Source of the DNA: Ceratopteris richardii
Lineage: Eukaryota; Streptophyta; Polypodiopsida; Polypodiales; Pteridaceae
Direction: 5' to 3'
Assembly (NCBI GenBank): GCA_020310875.1
Contig: CM035417.1
Coordinates: 88,654,940-88,718,939, forward strand
DNA length: 64,000 bases
The position numbers and the translations under genes were made by a program. This document shows positions 22,623 through 34,251 of the stretch, in pieces. The notes below the pieces were generated by a model. That model ran no database searches, was not told the DNA's origin, and was given only the letters and a program-made list of their open reading frames with translations. Each line of letters opens with the position of its first letter. Positions within the stretch are counted from its first letter, which is position 1.

Positions 22623-23740
22623 GAATCAAGTTTATCCTGATTATGTGTGTAAACTTAACAAAGCATTGTATGGTCTCAAGCAAGCTCCAAGAGCTTGGAA
22701 TTTCACGCTTGTTTCATTCTTGCAGGACAAAAGCTTTCAACCAAGCAAGGCAGATCCTTCAATCTTTATTAAAAAGAGTAACTCTGAGGTCATCTACCTA
22801 TGTGTATATGTAGATGATATTATATTGACAGGAAATGATGCAGATGGTATGAAGAAGATCAAAGATCAGATAAGAGAAGAGTTCAAGATAAGTGATTTGA
22901 GTTCACTTACCTACTTCCTAGGTTTGGAAGTTGTCTACAAAGATCATGGTTTGTTTCTCACTCAAAGAAAGTACATTAAGGACATGTTGGCAAAATTCAA
23001 GATGCAAGATTGTAAGATTGCAGGTACTCCAATGGAGGTCAATCACAAATTGAGCTCACATGAAGGTGAACTCATAGAGGACATCACATCATATCAAAGT
23101 CTAGTGGGTAGTCTCAACTATGCCACATTGACAAGAGTAGATATATGTTACAGTGTGAGTGTGCTAAGTCAAATTATGCACACACCAAGGAAACCACATA
23201 TGGATGCTGCCAAAAGGATTCTCAAGTATCTCAAAGGAACCATAAATGAAGGACTTTATTATCCTTATGTATCTGATTTAGGTTTGAAGCTATTTTCTGA
23301 TGCAGATTGGGCTAGCTCCAAGGAAGATAGAAGGAGCACTTCAGGTTATCTTACCTTTGCAGGCTCAAAGCTTATTTCATGGTCATCCAAGAAGCAACCC
23401 ACAGTTGCTCTCTCTTCTACTGAAGCTGAATATAGAGGTCTTGCCATAGCTACACAAGAAGCTATGTGGATGAAGACATTATTCAAAGATCTTGGATTGG
23501 AGTTTGGAACTCCAACTATTTATGGTGACAATATGAGTTCTATTCATTTGGCTGCTAATCCTATTTTTCATGCAAGGACTAAACATATTGAAGTTCATTA
23601 TTACTATGTACGAGAAAGGTTATAAGAAAAGAGATTCAAATATCATATGTGTCCACTCATCAACAATGTGCAGATATTCTAACCAAAGCATTGGATGGTA
23701 CAAAGCTTTGCAAATTCAAGGCTATGATTGGTTTGTAGGT
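22570..23740 (+). pseudogene. Cop-2 pol part 2: reverse transcriptase and RNase H
   Basis: RT resumes as EEVYMAQPPGFENQ, then LYGLKQAPRAW and the intact catalytic box YVDD (22807-22818). RNase H shows FSDADWASSKEDRRST, STEAEYRGLA, GDNMSSIHLAANP and ARTKHIEVHYYYVRER. A one-base change at about 23618 shifts the tail, where CADILTKALDG can still be read. The purine tract and 3' LTR follow within about 50 bp. Confidence 0.92.
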
Positions 23741-23778
23741 AATCTTGGAAGATTGAAGACCTCAAGCATACTTGGTTT

Positions 23779-23788
23779 GAAAGGGAGC
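23779..23788 (+). promoter_or_regulatory. Cop-2 polypurine tract
   Basis: GAAAGGGAGC lies directly before the 3' LTR start at 23789. Confidence 0.75.
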
Positions 23789-25061
23789 TGTTGGAGCAAG
23801 TCTATGACAAGCCTAAGTATTGGCTTGAGTCTCACAAAGTCTTAGAAGAAGCTTCAAAATGAAGACTATTTAAAGTTCACTTGTGAACTACCTCTTGTAA
23901 CTTTTGAAGAGTTTACTTAATGTAAAAGTGAAAGAATCTTAAGTGGTTGAGTCCACTTGATCAAGAATGGAAAGAGGATCCACGAATTTGTGATTTGTGG
24001 TAGGTAGAGAATCAAATCAATCATTGATTGATTGGAGAGTGATTGAGGGAAGTTAGCTTCCCAAACTCAACTATAAATAGATGGCAGTTTTAGTCGTGGT
24101 TAGAGAGACCTATGTGAAGACCTCCAAGAGCTGAGCTTTATGCCATATCAAGGTGTGATTACAAGGCACACATATGTATCAGTAAGTCATTGTATTGTAC
24201 AAGCAATATACTTTCATTTTCATGATTATTTGAGTTCATGTTTCCATGTTCTTGTGAAGTGTACTACTCACTGCCATTACTCTCAGTTTTTCTCAGTCAG
24301 CTTGCAGAGATGTTTTCTCTGCGCTTGGTGCATCATTTTCAGTTATTTAACTTGGTAAAGTTAGCTCTATAAGTCTACTATATGCTCACAAAGTTTCATG
24401 TCATTTGGATGTTGCAATCTTTAGTTATGTTTAGTTGAAGTCAACAGTGTCTGTGCATTTTCACTTCTCTGTCAGGTACCCGACTTTTTCACTCATCTTG
24501 TCAGAGGTGTTTCTCAGTGGTTACTTACCATAATTCAGTGATTTAAAGCTTGTTGGTTTTAGCTTACGGTCTAGTATAACCATACAAATTTTCATAATCA
24601 TTGGATTCCTACGTTGTGAGTTATGGTCATTTTGCTGCTCACTGCTCTCAAACTGTAGCAGCCCGTGAAAATCGGGATGATGTCATCACTTGTTAAAACT
24701 CATTCTCAGTGTGTGGTTTACTATTTTTTATGAGATTACTCTTGAAAGTTAGCTCTTTAAGCTACCTAGACTTCCCCAAGAGGAATTAAGCTTATTGCTG
24801 CTGTGCTCAGAGAATTATGTAAAACACTGGACATGTGTATGAACCAAGAATAGCAAGTTTTCACCTCCAAGCTAACTCCAACTTATCTGTTTTGATCTAT
24901 CTTTTTGAGAGTGATATTCCAAGGTACATAGGGTGTCTAATACATCCATTGGAAAGCTAAAAGGGCCCACCATATACTCCTGGAGTTCATTTGGCTGGTG
25001 TAGATCAAGGATTTTGCAACACCTCTTCATCTTCAAGCACATACCTATCCATCTCTTCACA
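23789..25061 (+). repeat. Cop-2 3' LTR
   Basis: 1273 bp, the partner of 18250-19521, with a TATA-like box at 24071-24080 and CACA at the end. Confidence 0.93.
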
Positions 25062-25964
25062 TCTGGAGCTTCAAGTTTATTCAAGTCAATCAAAATAGAG
25101 GTTAGTATTCTTGAGTTGATAAAAATGGATGCAAAATTCAAGTTTGAAGTACTACAGATTATTGATGAGGCTTCCTCATCCACCTTAGTGGCCAAGACTA
25201 CTACCTTGGGTCAAGGGAAGGGTGAAGAAGAAGCACCTCGCACAGACTATAAGAGTCCAAGACTGAGAGTAACAATTAAAGGATTAAAGTTACAAGGAGT
25301 CATTGTGGATGGTGGGTTTGGCATAACTTTGATGCCTGAGCATACAATGGAGAAGCTTGGCCTACGCCCATCCAGAGAGCCCACTTCACCATCACTTTGG
25401 CAGATCAAAGAAAAGTAAGGCCAATGTGGGTGATCCCAAAAGTTCCACTGGAAGTACAAGGTAATCTCTTCATTTTGGATTTTGTGGTATTAAGACTGTC
25501 CCAAATAGAAGGAGGATTTCCCCTTTTGATTGGAAGACCATGGCTGAGGCATGTGAGTGTCATCCATGAATGGGGTAAAGACACTATGTCAGTATAGCAA
25601 AGGGGACATGAACTTAAACAGATATATTTAGAAGAGGGTCTAGATCACCAAGGGAACACCAACATGATGCAATTAGTTGGCATTTGCATGGAACCAACAA
25701 TGGAGGGTCAACTGCAATTAGAGTTCGAGGAGGAAGAAGATACTCTAAAATGGCTTCAAGCAGGCGATTCTTCCTCTTGTTTTGGAGTTTTTCTAAAAAA
25801 TTCTTGTATAGAAGAAGATTATGAAGAAAAGTAAGATAAAGTTCATGTTGATGGATTGGGAGAACTAGTCATAGACCAAAGAAGCCCCTTTTTAGAAGAA
25901 GCAATTTTTGAAGGAAAAATATCTGTAAAATGTCAAAAATTTGTAGAAATATTTATACAAATGA
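25062..25964 (+). pseudogene. Gypsy-2 protease region after the Cop-2 insertion
   Basis: The Gypsy-2 frame resumes with FKFEVLQIIDEASSS and a retropepsin-like domain: GVIVDGGFGITLMPEHTMEK (Asp-Gly-Gly instead of the usual Asp-Ser/Thr-Gly) and, after a frame change near 25400, LLIGRPWLRHVSVIHEWG. A Glu-rich stretch and LEEAIFEGK follow, and then the recognisable sequence stops at 25963. The last 72 bases also occur at 111-182. RT and later domains are absent, so the element is truncated. Confidence 0.78.
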
Positions 25965-26712
25965 TGTAAAAATTGAGGAAGAGTCTTCCTCATGTAAAAT
26001 AGGATCATATGTATTTTTTCTAGAATTTTTGGAAGCTCTTAGATAGCATATTTTTAGAATAGAAGGAGAAAAGGACCAAAATTCAAGTGTGAAAAGGGAC
26101 ACTTGAAAAAGTGTAAAAGATAATTTCTTCTATTATGAAGAGGTTGGTTGTATTATTCTGATGCTATCCAAGTAATGAGAAGAGCTCTCCTGCAAAAAAT
26201 CGTGTTTTCGCCTTTCATGCTCTTTCTCTTGATTTGTTGAGTCTATTCTTTCTGTGATCCATGGAATTTGTGAGCTTTAGCTGTGTATTTCTGAGTGAGA
26301 TGAAAAAGGATAGGTGAATCTTTTTGTATTAAGCAAGAATAAGCAGAAGAATGAAGCTGGAATCAGAAAATATCATTTTTAACAGAATTGTGATTGTCTC
26401 ATCTGTGTGATACAGGTACTGTTTTGAAATTTGACTTCATATTTGTATTCTACTGTGGAAATGGCACACTTAGGCACAAAGATCATTTAAAATGCTGTTG
26501 TAGAACTCAAGATAATCAAAAAGCTAAATATTTCTTTCCTTATTCATAAATTTCTCAAAAAATCAGTCATTCCAACCCTTATTCTTGGATTCCATTAACT
26601 AGAAGGGGCTGTGATCTTTGCATACTTCCCCGATTGACAATTTAAAGATATGTAGTTGATCTTTTGTGCTATAATAATTGGAGAGGACAACTCCAAAGGT
26701 TAACAACAAACA
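25965..26712 (+). other. Probable LTR end region of Gypsy-3
   Basis: AT-rich and without a supported gene. It ends in AACAAACA followed by a primer-binding site, as an LTR would. The left LTR border is not visible because the partner LTR is missing. Confidence 0.45.
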
Positions 26713-26717
26713 TTTTT

Positions 26718-26737
26718 TGGCGTCTTTGCCGGGGAAC
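26718..26737 (+). promoter_or_regulatory. Gypsy-3 primer-binding site (tRNA-Asp type)
   Basis: TGGCGTCTTTGCCGGGGAAC differs by two or three bases from the well-known TGGCGCCGTTGCCGGGGA site of plant Athila/Tat-group Gypsy elements, which is complementary to tRNA-Asp. It follows an LTR-like CA end. No gag frame is found downstream before the element is cut at about 29040. Confidence 0.75.
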
Positions 26738-28509
26738 AAAGCAAAAGCTTCATTGAAGTCTTGGACCTTGCTGGATCTTCCATTGTTGATGGTATTTGAA
26801 CACATTGAAAAGGTACTACTCTATAATCAAGAAAGAAAAACTAAAAAGGTAGGTTTATTTGCCTTTCTTTTGGGAAAAGGAAGCATGAATTAACCTTTTG
26901 AGATAAAGAAGTTGTGAAATTCTTGCAAATTGATAGTTGCTCATACCTTTTAAGAGTGAAGTGCAGGTGTGTGGAAAGAATTGAATCAAGATTGTTAAAG
27001 GAAATGTAAAATGTGAGTATCTTTGCATAAGTAGATTGCTTTTTGACTAAGTACCAAGCAAAATTTGTCAAATCTTGGAAAAGATGACATGGTTGCAATG
27101 AGGAAAGTCAAGTAAAGTAGCTATGTGCAAATTGATTGATCCATTTGTTTATCCAAGGAAAGATAATAATCTTCAAAAAAAAAATTTCTTTGCCTCTTGA
27201 AAAAAAGGTGTTTGAGTTTATCTTTGCATGAATTGATACTTGTACTTCTTAGCACATATTTTCTTGAAAATCTCTACTTCCAAACTGATTAGATTGAAAG
27301 CATAAAAGAGTATAGGCAATCTTGAAACAAAAGATCAATGGATCTTGAAACAAGAAAACCCTAAGTGGAGTGTTTTCCTTGATTTAGGGTTCAAAATACT
27401 AAAAAATTCATAAAATCTATTAAAAATCCAAACAAATTTCTTTTTTCTTAAGAATTTTTGCAGGAGGATTTGTTTGAAAAGGGGAAGGGGAATAGTGAAA
27501 GAAAAATCTAGAAATTGAAAGAAAAATAAAAAATATTTAGAGTAAAAGTTGTTGTTTAAACTTTTCAAAAATTTAATCTCTTTGAATGAGTTTGGTGGTG
27601 TATGACTGCAGGTGACAATTGATCTGGAGTTGGTGAAGAATATTGGAGAAGACCAAGAGGGAAGAAAAGTCAAAAAGTGCAAAAGCAAGAAGTTCAGAGA
27701 AAAACACGATTCTCATCACAGAATCACGATTCTCAGTAAGATAAAGAAATTGACTAAGTTGCACTATTGGGTACTAAGGTAAGCAATATTAAAAGGAATT
27801 CATAAGTTGCATAAGTGAAGGAAAGAAAAATTTCAAATTTCTAGTAAGAATTGAGCATCAAGTGATTAGATTTAAGAATTGGATATAGAATTGCGATTTT
27901 CATCAGTTGAAAAAAGAGAGCAAAATTTGTTGGAAGGGATAAGATTTTTTGAATGAAACCACAAAAATTGTAAAAGAACAAGAATTGAAAAGTGGAACTC
28001 AAAATTGTGAAAATCACTCACAGTCGCGATTGTCTTAAGTCTATAAAAGCCTGAAATCTTAGAAAAATATTCATTTGAGTGAAAGAGTGAGTGGGAAGAG
28101 ATAAGAGAATCGCGATTTCTTGCAAACACAAAGCTTTTTGGACAGTCCTTGATCAGGCAAAAAGCTAATTTTCTTACAATAAGTTTTTGCATAATTTTAA
28201 GTTCAACATTTTGGTAAAAGCACAAAAGCACAGAAAACTGTTGAAAAACACAGAATCACGATTTTTAGTTTTTTGAATTTTTTGAAGGAAAATTGAATTT
28301 TTGATGAAAGAACTTTTATTGCATGTTAATATTTTAATAAGGCGCTTCTAAAAGTGTAGAGAGAACTTAAAAAATCAAAAACTAAAAAATTATAAGAATC
28401 TGCTCAGAATCGCGATTGTGAGAACAAACTCAAAATCGCGATTTCCAGAATACGATTTTCATAAGAAAATCGTGTTTTTTATGATTGTGCAATCACGATT
28501 GTCTAGGAA
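26738..28509 (+). other. Gypsy-3 leader with dispersed AATCGCGATT-like motifs
   Basis: No gene is recognised. The stretch is AT-rich and carries scattered short palindrome-like motifs (forms of AATCGCGATT, AATCACGATT and AATCGTG...CACGATT) near 27700-27735, 27885, 28025, 28108, 28255, 28406, 28433 and 28450-28500. They become denser toward the tandem array that follows. Confidence 0.6.
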
Positions 28510-29037
28510 GAAAATCGTGAAAAACACGATTTCTTCACAGAATCTGAAAAAACACGATTCCCTTCATAAGGATCGTGAGAAACATGATTCTCATCACAGA
28601 ATCGTGAAAAAACACGCGATTCTCTTCACAGGATCGTGAGAAACACGATTCTCATCACAGAATCGTGAAAAAACACGATTCCCTTCATAGGATCGTGAGA
28701 AACACGATTCTCATCACAAAATCGTGAAAAAACACGATTTTCTTTCATAGGATCGTGAGAAACACGATTCTCATCACAGGATCGTGGAAAAACACAATTC
28801 CCTTCATAAGGATCGTGAGAAACACGATTCTCATCACAGAATCGTGAAAAAACACGATTTCCTTCACAGGATTGTGAGAAACACGATTCTCATCACAGGA
28901 TCGTGGAAAAACATGATTCCCTTCACAGGATCGTGAGAAACACGATTCTCATCACAGGATCGTGGAAAAACATGATTCTCTTCACAGAATCGTGAAAAAC
29001 ACGATTCCTTCGCAAGATCGTGAAAAACATGATTCCC
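28510..29037 (+). repeat. Tandem array of ~59-60 bp units, each with two short hairpins
   Basis: About seven full units and partial ones, starting near 28510, with clear unit starts near 28570, 28631, 28690, 28750, 28810, 28868 and 28927. Each unit holds two inverted repeats: GATCGTGAGAAACACGATTC and AATCGTGAAAAAACACGATT, with stems of 6-8 bp around A-rich loops. The units differ by a few bases. The array ends where the Cop-3 LTR begins. It sits in the untranslated leader of Gypsy-3. The stems could form many RNA or DNA hairpins. Confidence 0.9.
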
Positions 29038-29038
29038 T

Positions 29039-29409
29039 TGAGCTTATCCTAGCCTAGAACAACACACACACACTCTCACAATCAAAGAGAAGCACACACA
29101 TAGATTGAGGCAAGGAAGAATGATCTTTTTTTTCTTCTTCTATTACATAAAAGGTATGTACAAGAATGACCTAAAACAATAATATAAAAATTGCAACATA
29201 TAAAGAACAATACATAAGGAAAATCCTAATGTCCACAAATGAATGAGCTGGCAAAAAACAAATGTGCCATCACTCTTGGTAGATAAATCTAGTAAAGCCT
29301 AATGAACTATCCCAGACATATACTCGTGTGAACACTATACATGTTAGAGAAATGAAAAAGTGATATATGTCATCATGGGTCATCACTTGTTGAGCTCCAT
29401 ATCTCAACA
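29039..29409 (-). repeat. Cop-3 3' LTR (outer end approximate)
   Basis: Begins TGTTGAG right after the purine tract on the minus strand. The outer end near 29039 is set where the hairpin array stops and is approximate. Confidence 0.6.
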
Positions 29410-29429
29410 CTCCCCCTCAAGCTCACCAT

Positions 29430-29980
29430 CATGTCTTATAATCAAAGCATCTTCTGAAACTTCTTCAATTTCTCAGCTCTAAGTGCTTTAGTGAAAATAT
29501 CAGCAACCTGCTCATCTCTCCTGACATAAACAAGGTCAATATCACATGACAATAGATGGTGATAAGCTTTTGCACTTCCACACCTAAATCTACAAGTAGC
29601 ATCTCTAACTAAGATGCCTCACATGCTATCATTCCAGCACCTCTATACTCAGCCTCTCTACTCAATAAAGCAATAGTTGATTGCTTCATATTGCTCCATG
29701 TAATAGATGCACTTCCAAGTGAGAATAGAAAGCCAGTAGTAGATCTTCTATTTGGAATACTACAAGCCCAATCTGCATCCGTGTGTCCATGAACTTGCAA
29801 TTCTACACCAACTTCATAAAACCATGCATAATCCAAAGTAGCACTCACATAACGTACAGTGTGCCTCAGAGCATCTAAATGTGGCTTCTTGGGAACTTGC
29901 ATAAATTGACTTTCAAGTCTTGCAGTGTAGCTTAAATGAGGCCTCGTAATTGTTAGATATATCAGACATGTTAGATGAAG
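29430..29980 (-). pseudogene. Cop-3 RNase H and RT end
   Basis: Reads LIYLTITRPHLSYTARLE, QFMQVPKKPHLDALRH, HTDADWACSIPNRRSTTGF, LLSREAEYRGAG and, near the end, VADIFTKALRAEKLKKF. This is the usual Copia RT-RNase H tail; the first RNase H Asp is in TDADW. A stop at about 29609 interrupts the frame before YHHLLSCDIDLVYVRRDEQ. Confidence 0.85.
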
Positions 29981-30917
29981 TTGCTAGTAGGGAAACATAC
30001 TCTTTTCCTTATGGGTTGAGTGGTTATAGCCATGTCTACATGCTAGAAGAAGATATCCCTAAAACCACATTCATTACAAGTTGAGGTGTTTTTGCTTGTA
30101 CCATAATGTAGTTTGGATTACAAAATGCCCCAAGTATATTCTAGCATTGTATGTGGTAGATTTTCGCACCCTTCTTGATAATTTTTATACACATATTTCT
30201 CGATGATTTTTTAGTTTCTCGACATCAAATAGATCATTTAGGGTAGCTATAACTCTTCTTTATGAAGTGTCGAGAAGTTCAATTGAGTCTCAATTCAGCC
30301 AAATTAGTCTTTGGTGTCAAATCGGGAAATTTGTTAGGTCATGGAATTTCTTGTACAGGGATTGCAATCAATTTAGAAAAGGTCAAAGTGGTCTTACAAG
30401 TACCCCTGCCATGTACTTCTAAAGAGTTCCTACACCTTTTAGGTCAGATTTGGTGGCATGGGTGCCATTTACATTACTTGGCTCATATTGTGATGCCCTT
30501 GAATGCTTTGGCCTACGTCAAACCTTCAAAATTTAAGTAGGCTCTGGAGAGTGATATGGCATTACCTCGATTGAAGATTTTACTCATGCAACCACCTGTC
30601 CTTCAAGGTCTGGATTGGTCTCAAACTTTCCATGTCATTTATTCTATAAAGAAATTTCAACATTATTTGTTGGGCTAGGTGTTTACTTTTCACGTCCACT
30701 ATTTTTCCTTGCTTTATTTAGTTAAGAAACAAAACCTTGTGGGCAGATTAGCTAGATAGGTGCTTCTTTTACACGAATTTGATTACAATGTAGGACATTG
30801 CCTAGGCTCTTCTCATATTATTGTTGACTTCTTGTCTCCATTAGATAATGGCAAACCACTGGATGGAGTGGATGACTCCTTCCTAGATGCAGATTTATTC
30901 CATATTGCATATCAAAC
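29981..30917 (+). pseudogene. Gypsy-4a (old copy): RT and shortened RNase H
   Basis: Begins inside RT (TYSFPYGLSGYSHV, then EEDIPKTTFIT), with the catalytic box region read as IFLDDF. It continues with GHGISCTGIAINLEKVK and GQIWWHG, the thumb motif shared with the young copy. RNase H lacks about 40 residues: FHV jumps straight to YSIKKFQHYLLG, removing the first acidic residues. RNase H ends with LLHEFDYNVGH. Gypsy-4b is inserted at 30918, and the old element resumes at 40118. Many stops are present. Confidence 0.82.
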
Positions 30918-31430
30918 TGTTAGGCCGCCGGATTGGCATCATGTAAATTATATTTTTTCTATACCACACGTACCGAAAGGTTGTAGCGAAGTGATGTAAC
31001 CCGTTTTCTATTAATGAAGAGGCATTACGGTGTTCTTCAGAGAGAGGAGATGGGATCGCCAGACTGTCTATCTGGGCGATTTGTGATCCTGCTTGAGACG
31101 TCGGAGTGTAGATTCTAGTAACCCTGAGTTTTGTTAATTTACTTTGTTGAATTACATTAATTTCTGGTTAACATAGTAATGTTCGGTGACGATGATCAAT
31201 CTGCGATACGGTGATCATTAACTTTTGTGTTACCTACGGCGTAAAGAATAACTGGAATGCGAGTAGTAAGACTGTGTAGAAGAATTGATACTGAGTAATA
31301 GTGTACTGCTTAATTTGTTAGTTAAGTGGGAAAACTAGATAAAGGGCCTCTGAAGTATCAGACCCCTACCATCCCCAAGAACCCGAACAGAGATTAAAAG
31401 GCGGACTTGACGGAAGTTGTCCTTTTAACA
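30918..31430 (+). repeat. Gypsy-4b 5' LTR
   Basis: 513 bp from TGTTAGGCCGCC to TTTTAACA, paired with 39604-40117. About 20 substitutions (mostly transitions) and one indel separate them. Confidence 0.94.
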
Positions 31431-31431
31431 T

Positions 31432-31450
31432 TGGCGCCATCTGTGGGAAG
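31432..31450 (+). promoter_or_regulatory. Gypsy-4b primer-binding site
   Basis: TGGCGCCATCTGTGGGAAG begins two bases after the LTR, a form common in plant Gypsy elements (TGGCGCC start, GTGGGAA). The tRNA was not assigned. Confidence 0.8.
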
Positions 31451-31947
31451 ATGGCAATTGATTAAGAAATTAGTTAGGTAGAGCAGCACGTAAGGCAAGC
31501 CGTACAGAGGTGATATATGCCGGTTACTGGGTCTGACGAGTCTTATCCGAAGTATAGAAGAGACTAGCACCCCTGGGCAGTTCCAAATCTATTAGGGACA
31601 CCCTCAAGCGGTAGAAGTGCACGCCATTTAAGCCCAGTTGTCGAAGGATCGGAGCCAGTTAGCAGTGATTCCGGTACCAGTTCGGTGATACATGATGAGA
31701 TTCCGGTAGATTCCGGTATAATTTCGGTACGTTCTGAAGAAGGTACAATAACTGCTGAGTGTACAGGGACGTAGTGCGCAGTTGATTCGACACCATCTAG
31801 TCAGAATTTGAACCTTGCCGGGGATAAAGTCGTGTTACCCAGAGAGATAGTTGCCGGTGAAGTATACCTTGTTTCAGTGAAAGTTCGACAAGTTCCGGTG
31901 AAAGTTCAGTACGATTTGGTGGGAATTTACAGTTTTTCGGTGACAGT

Positions 31948-32780
31948 GTGGTAATCCCTAGTGGATCCTTATTATGCACACCATTGTTTGGGGCAAACTT
32001 GCCTCCTTTTGATACCACAACTGAGGATAGACTATTTGATTTAGAGATACGTAAGAGATTCAACGCTATTTTCGAGCCAAAAGGTGAGCAGTCTGATAAT
32101 ACAGATTCCGAAGGACAAGGCATACCCCCTCAGAACTCAGGAAACAGCAGCGGTACCAATATTAGCACCATGAGTGGTCAACAACAACAACAACAATAGC
32201 AACAACAACAGCAACAGCCACATCCAATCATTCCACTTCGGCCGGTTCAACAGGGGTGACGTACACAAAGTTCGGTGGATTTCCAGGGGATGATCCTGAT
32301 GCACATGTGCGTACGTTTGAGATTAGTTATGGAGTATTAAACCCCCCACCTGACCCGACGTACAAGGCCATCGTATTTCAGGCTACATTGGTCAATGAAG
32401 CAGCGAGGTGGCTAACAGAGTATGATATCAACCATTTCGCTAACTATGATGATGTGAGAGAGGCGTTTTTACAGAGGTTTAGGTTGAAGAAGAATCCTAC
32501 CGAAATCTTCGACTATTTGCAGAACAATCGACAAAAGCCGCACCAGACTATTCAGGAATATGCAACATTAGAACTCACTTAAGACAACTACCTCCAGCAC
32601 ATGCTAATCTACCGGATGATGTTATAACCCAGTGGTTCATTAACGGTTTGACCCCATAGTTAAGACAAATAATGATCATCCGTTGTTTGGGGGCTATGAA
32701 ACTAGATGTTGTTATTGCAATGGCCCTGCAACTAGAGCATAAAGTTGGGGGATTCACCGAAGACTTGAGGTGGTTGAAGG
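31948..32780 (+). pseudogene. Gypsy-4b gag capsid region
   Basis: An acidic N-terminal part (GANLPPFDTTTEDRLFDLEI), a poly-Gln run, then the conserved capsid motif KFGGFPGDDPDAHVRTFEIS ... AARWLTEYDINHF ... VREAFLQRFRLKKNP, typical of the retrotransposon gag domain. Frame changes near 32250, 32580 and 32790, and in-frame TAG at 32197-32199 and about 32657, break it. A 5' start upstream of 31948 is possible, since the region from 31500 also reads in short open pieces. Confidence 0.82.
32179..32218 (+). repeat. (CAA/CAG)n poly-Gln microsatellite in gag
   Basis: About 13 consecutive CAA/CAG codons, one of which is now TAG (32197-32199). Confidence 0.9.
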
Positions 32781-32814
32781 CTAGTAAGATGTAACATATG
32801 ATCTGGCTAAACAG

Positions 32815-33342
32815 ATGTATTGCACTAAGTGCAAAAATCCAAGGCACACCATTGCTACATGTGCCCTTAACAAGATGTATTGTGCCATCTGTAACACAAG
32901 AGGATACTCAACGGAAAATTGCGCGTATAATGTCAAGGTGCAGGGGAGAGCAGCTGTAAATGCCATCACACAGGAACCAGGTCAGCCAGCAGCCCATTAC
33001 ATGCCACCACAGATGCGAACCAATCAATCACAAGGATATCGGAATTATAGGGGTCAGCAGAACACCAATTTTAATTCAAATCGATGGCTGGCGAATACAT
33101 CAACAGAAGGTACTTCTCTTCCACCACCTCGATGTCATTTTTTCGACGAGATCGACCACATTCGTAGATTTTGCAAGGATGCAGCAGAGTACGACAAAAG
33201 GAAGAAGGAGCGACAGAATCCAATGACCAACATGGTCTATAGTTCACTAGTTGAATCACAAGCAGCAGCGGTTCAGACTCGATCGGGTAAGCAGTTACAA
33301 CCCGTCATTGAGGTGCTCGAGCCTGGTATCCATGAGCAGTAG
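32815..33342 (+). pseudogene. Gypsy-4b gag nucleocapsid
   Basis: The first knuckle CTKCKNPRHTIATC is a perfect CX2CX4HX4C. The second, CAICNTRGYSTENC, has Tyr in place of the His, and the third, CHFFDEIDHIRRFC, lacks the second Cys. The frame then runs to a TAG (33340-33342), after which the protease frame continues in the same phase. The protein would coat the genomic RNA. Confidence 0.85.
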
Positions 33343-33345
33343 CGA

Positions 33346-34251
33346 ATGTATACAAGGGCTAGTCAATGGACAACTAAAGAGCCAATGGTGTTTCCTGATC
33401 CAATTCCGGTAACACAGGTTCCCCTACCTAAGGCAAGAGCGAATGAACAAACTACTGCCCCAACAACAATAGAATCATCATCAGAATCGGTGAGAAGTAC
33501 GATCCAAACAGATCAGGTATGGGATATTCTAACCAAGGCTTCAATTACACTCCCTTTGGGACAATTGCTTGCCTTAGTGCCAGGAGTCAGGCAGCAGTTC
33601 CAACAACAGGTTAGTCCTGGATCTTCCTGTACTCCGGCGACTGCCACAATACAACCGGAAGCTAATTCTACGGTGGATCATTCAGTCCCATTGATCACTG
33701 TCTGGCATAAAAATCACAAGATTATTCAAGTGCTAATTGATGGAGGTTCAGGTGTGAATATAGCAACGACAGCACTCTGCAAGCAATTGGGGTGGACCCA
33801 AATCGAGCCCGTACAATTTTTTGTACGAATGGCAGACCAATCTCGAGTCCATCCGGTGGGACTAGTATGAAATATTCCAATTACCTTGCAAGGTATCATG
33901 TTTAAAATGACTTTTGTAGTTCTCGAACTACCAGAATCCAGCCTCGACTACAATCTACTTTTCGGTCGACCATGGTTGAAACAAGCCAAAGTGGTACAGG
34001 ATTGGTCCGCACAGGAGTTAACTTTCAAAGATAACCATCGTAAATATGTAGTTAAATTGGATGCCATGCAGCCCTGCGAGGTTCATGCAAGACCATATGT
34101 AGCAAAGCCAGTCCACATGTTGGATGGCTTATCTGACGACAAGGAAGAGGCGTTTCTAAAGACCAATAAGGATCTGATCTCATTAGGTACTGTAGATCTC
34201 CAGTCGGTCGCAGACAATTGGAGTCTGGCCGCTTGCCGGTGGTACCAGTGA
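33346..34251 (+). pseudogene. Gypsy-4b protease
   Basis: A Ser/Thr/Pro-rich spacer precedes a retropepsin domain: VLIDGGSGVNIATTALCKQL at about 33730-33790 (Asp-Gly-Gly in place of Asp-Ser/Thr-Gly) and LLFGRPWLKQAKVVQDW at about 33955-34005. A TGA at 33868-33870, where an Arg codon (CGA) would fit, interrupts the domain in frame. The frame shifts to that of RT at about 34215-34240. Confidence 0.85.

Larger units (their letters stand above)
18250..25061 (+). mobile_element. Cop-2: nearly complete Ty1/Copia element
   Basis: A 6812-bp element with 1272- and 1273-bp LTRs beginning TGTTGG and ending TTCACA, a primer site, gag-PR-IN-RT-RH in Copia order, and a purine tract before the 3' LTR. Flanking 5-mers TCTAG (18245-18249) and TCTGG (25062-25066) look like a target duplication with one change. 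It splits Gypsy-2 between gag and protease. The coding frame is broken by only one stop (20610-20612) and two frameshifts (about 22560 and 23618), so it is a fairly young but inactive copy. By eye, the LTRs differ at about 45-50 sites (about 4%). Confidence 0.93.
29039..29980 (-). mobile_element. Cop-3: 3' fragment of a Ty1/Copia element
   Basis: On the minus strand: the end of pol (RNase H), a polypurine tract GAGGGGGAG (about 29410-29418), then an LTR starting TGTTGAGATATGG at 29409 and running to about 29039. The LTR start forms a small inverted repeat (TGTTGAG...CTCAACA). The 5' side is cut at about 29980, where Gypsy-4a begins. No 5' LTR is present. Confidence 0.82.

Noticed and set aside
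28510..29037. Regular repeats with short variable parts, CRISPR-like at first glance
   Set aside because: Units are nearly identical along their full length with no distinct spacers, and the context is a plant retrotransposon leader.
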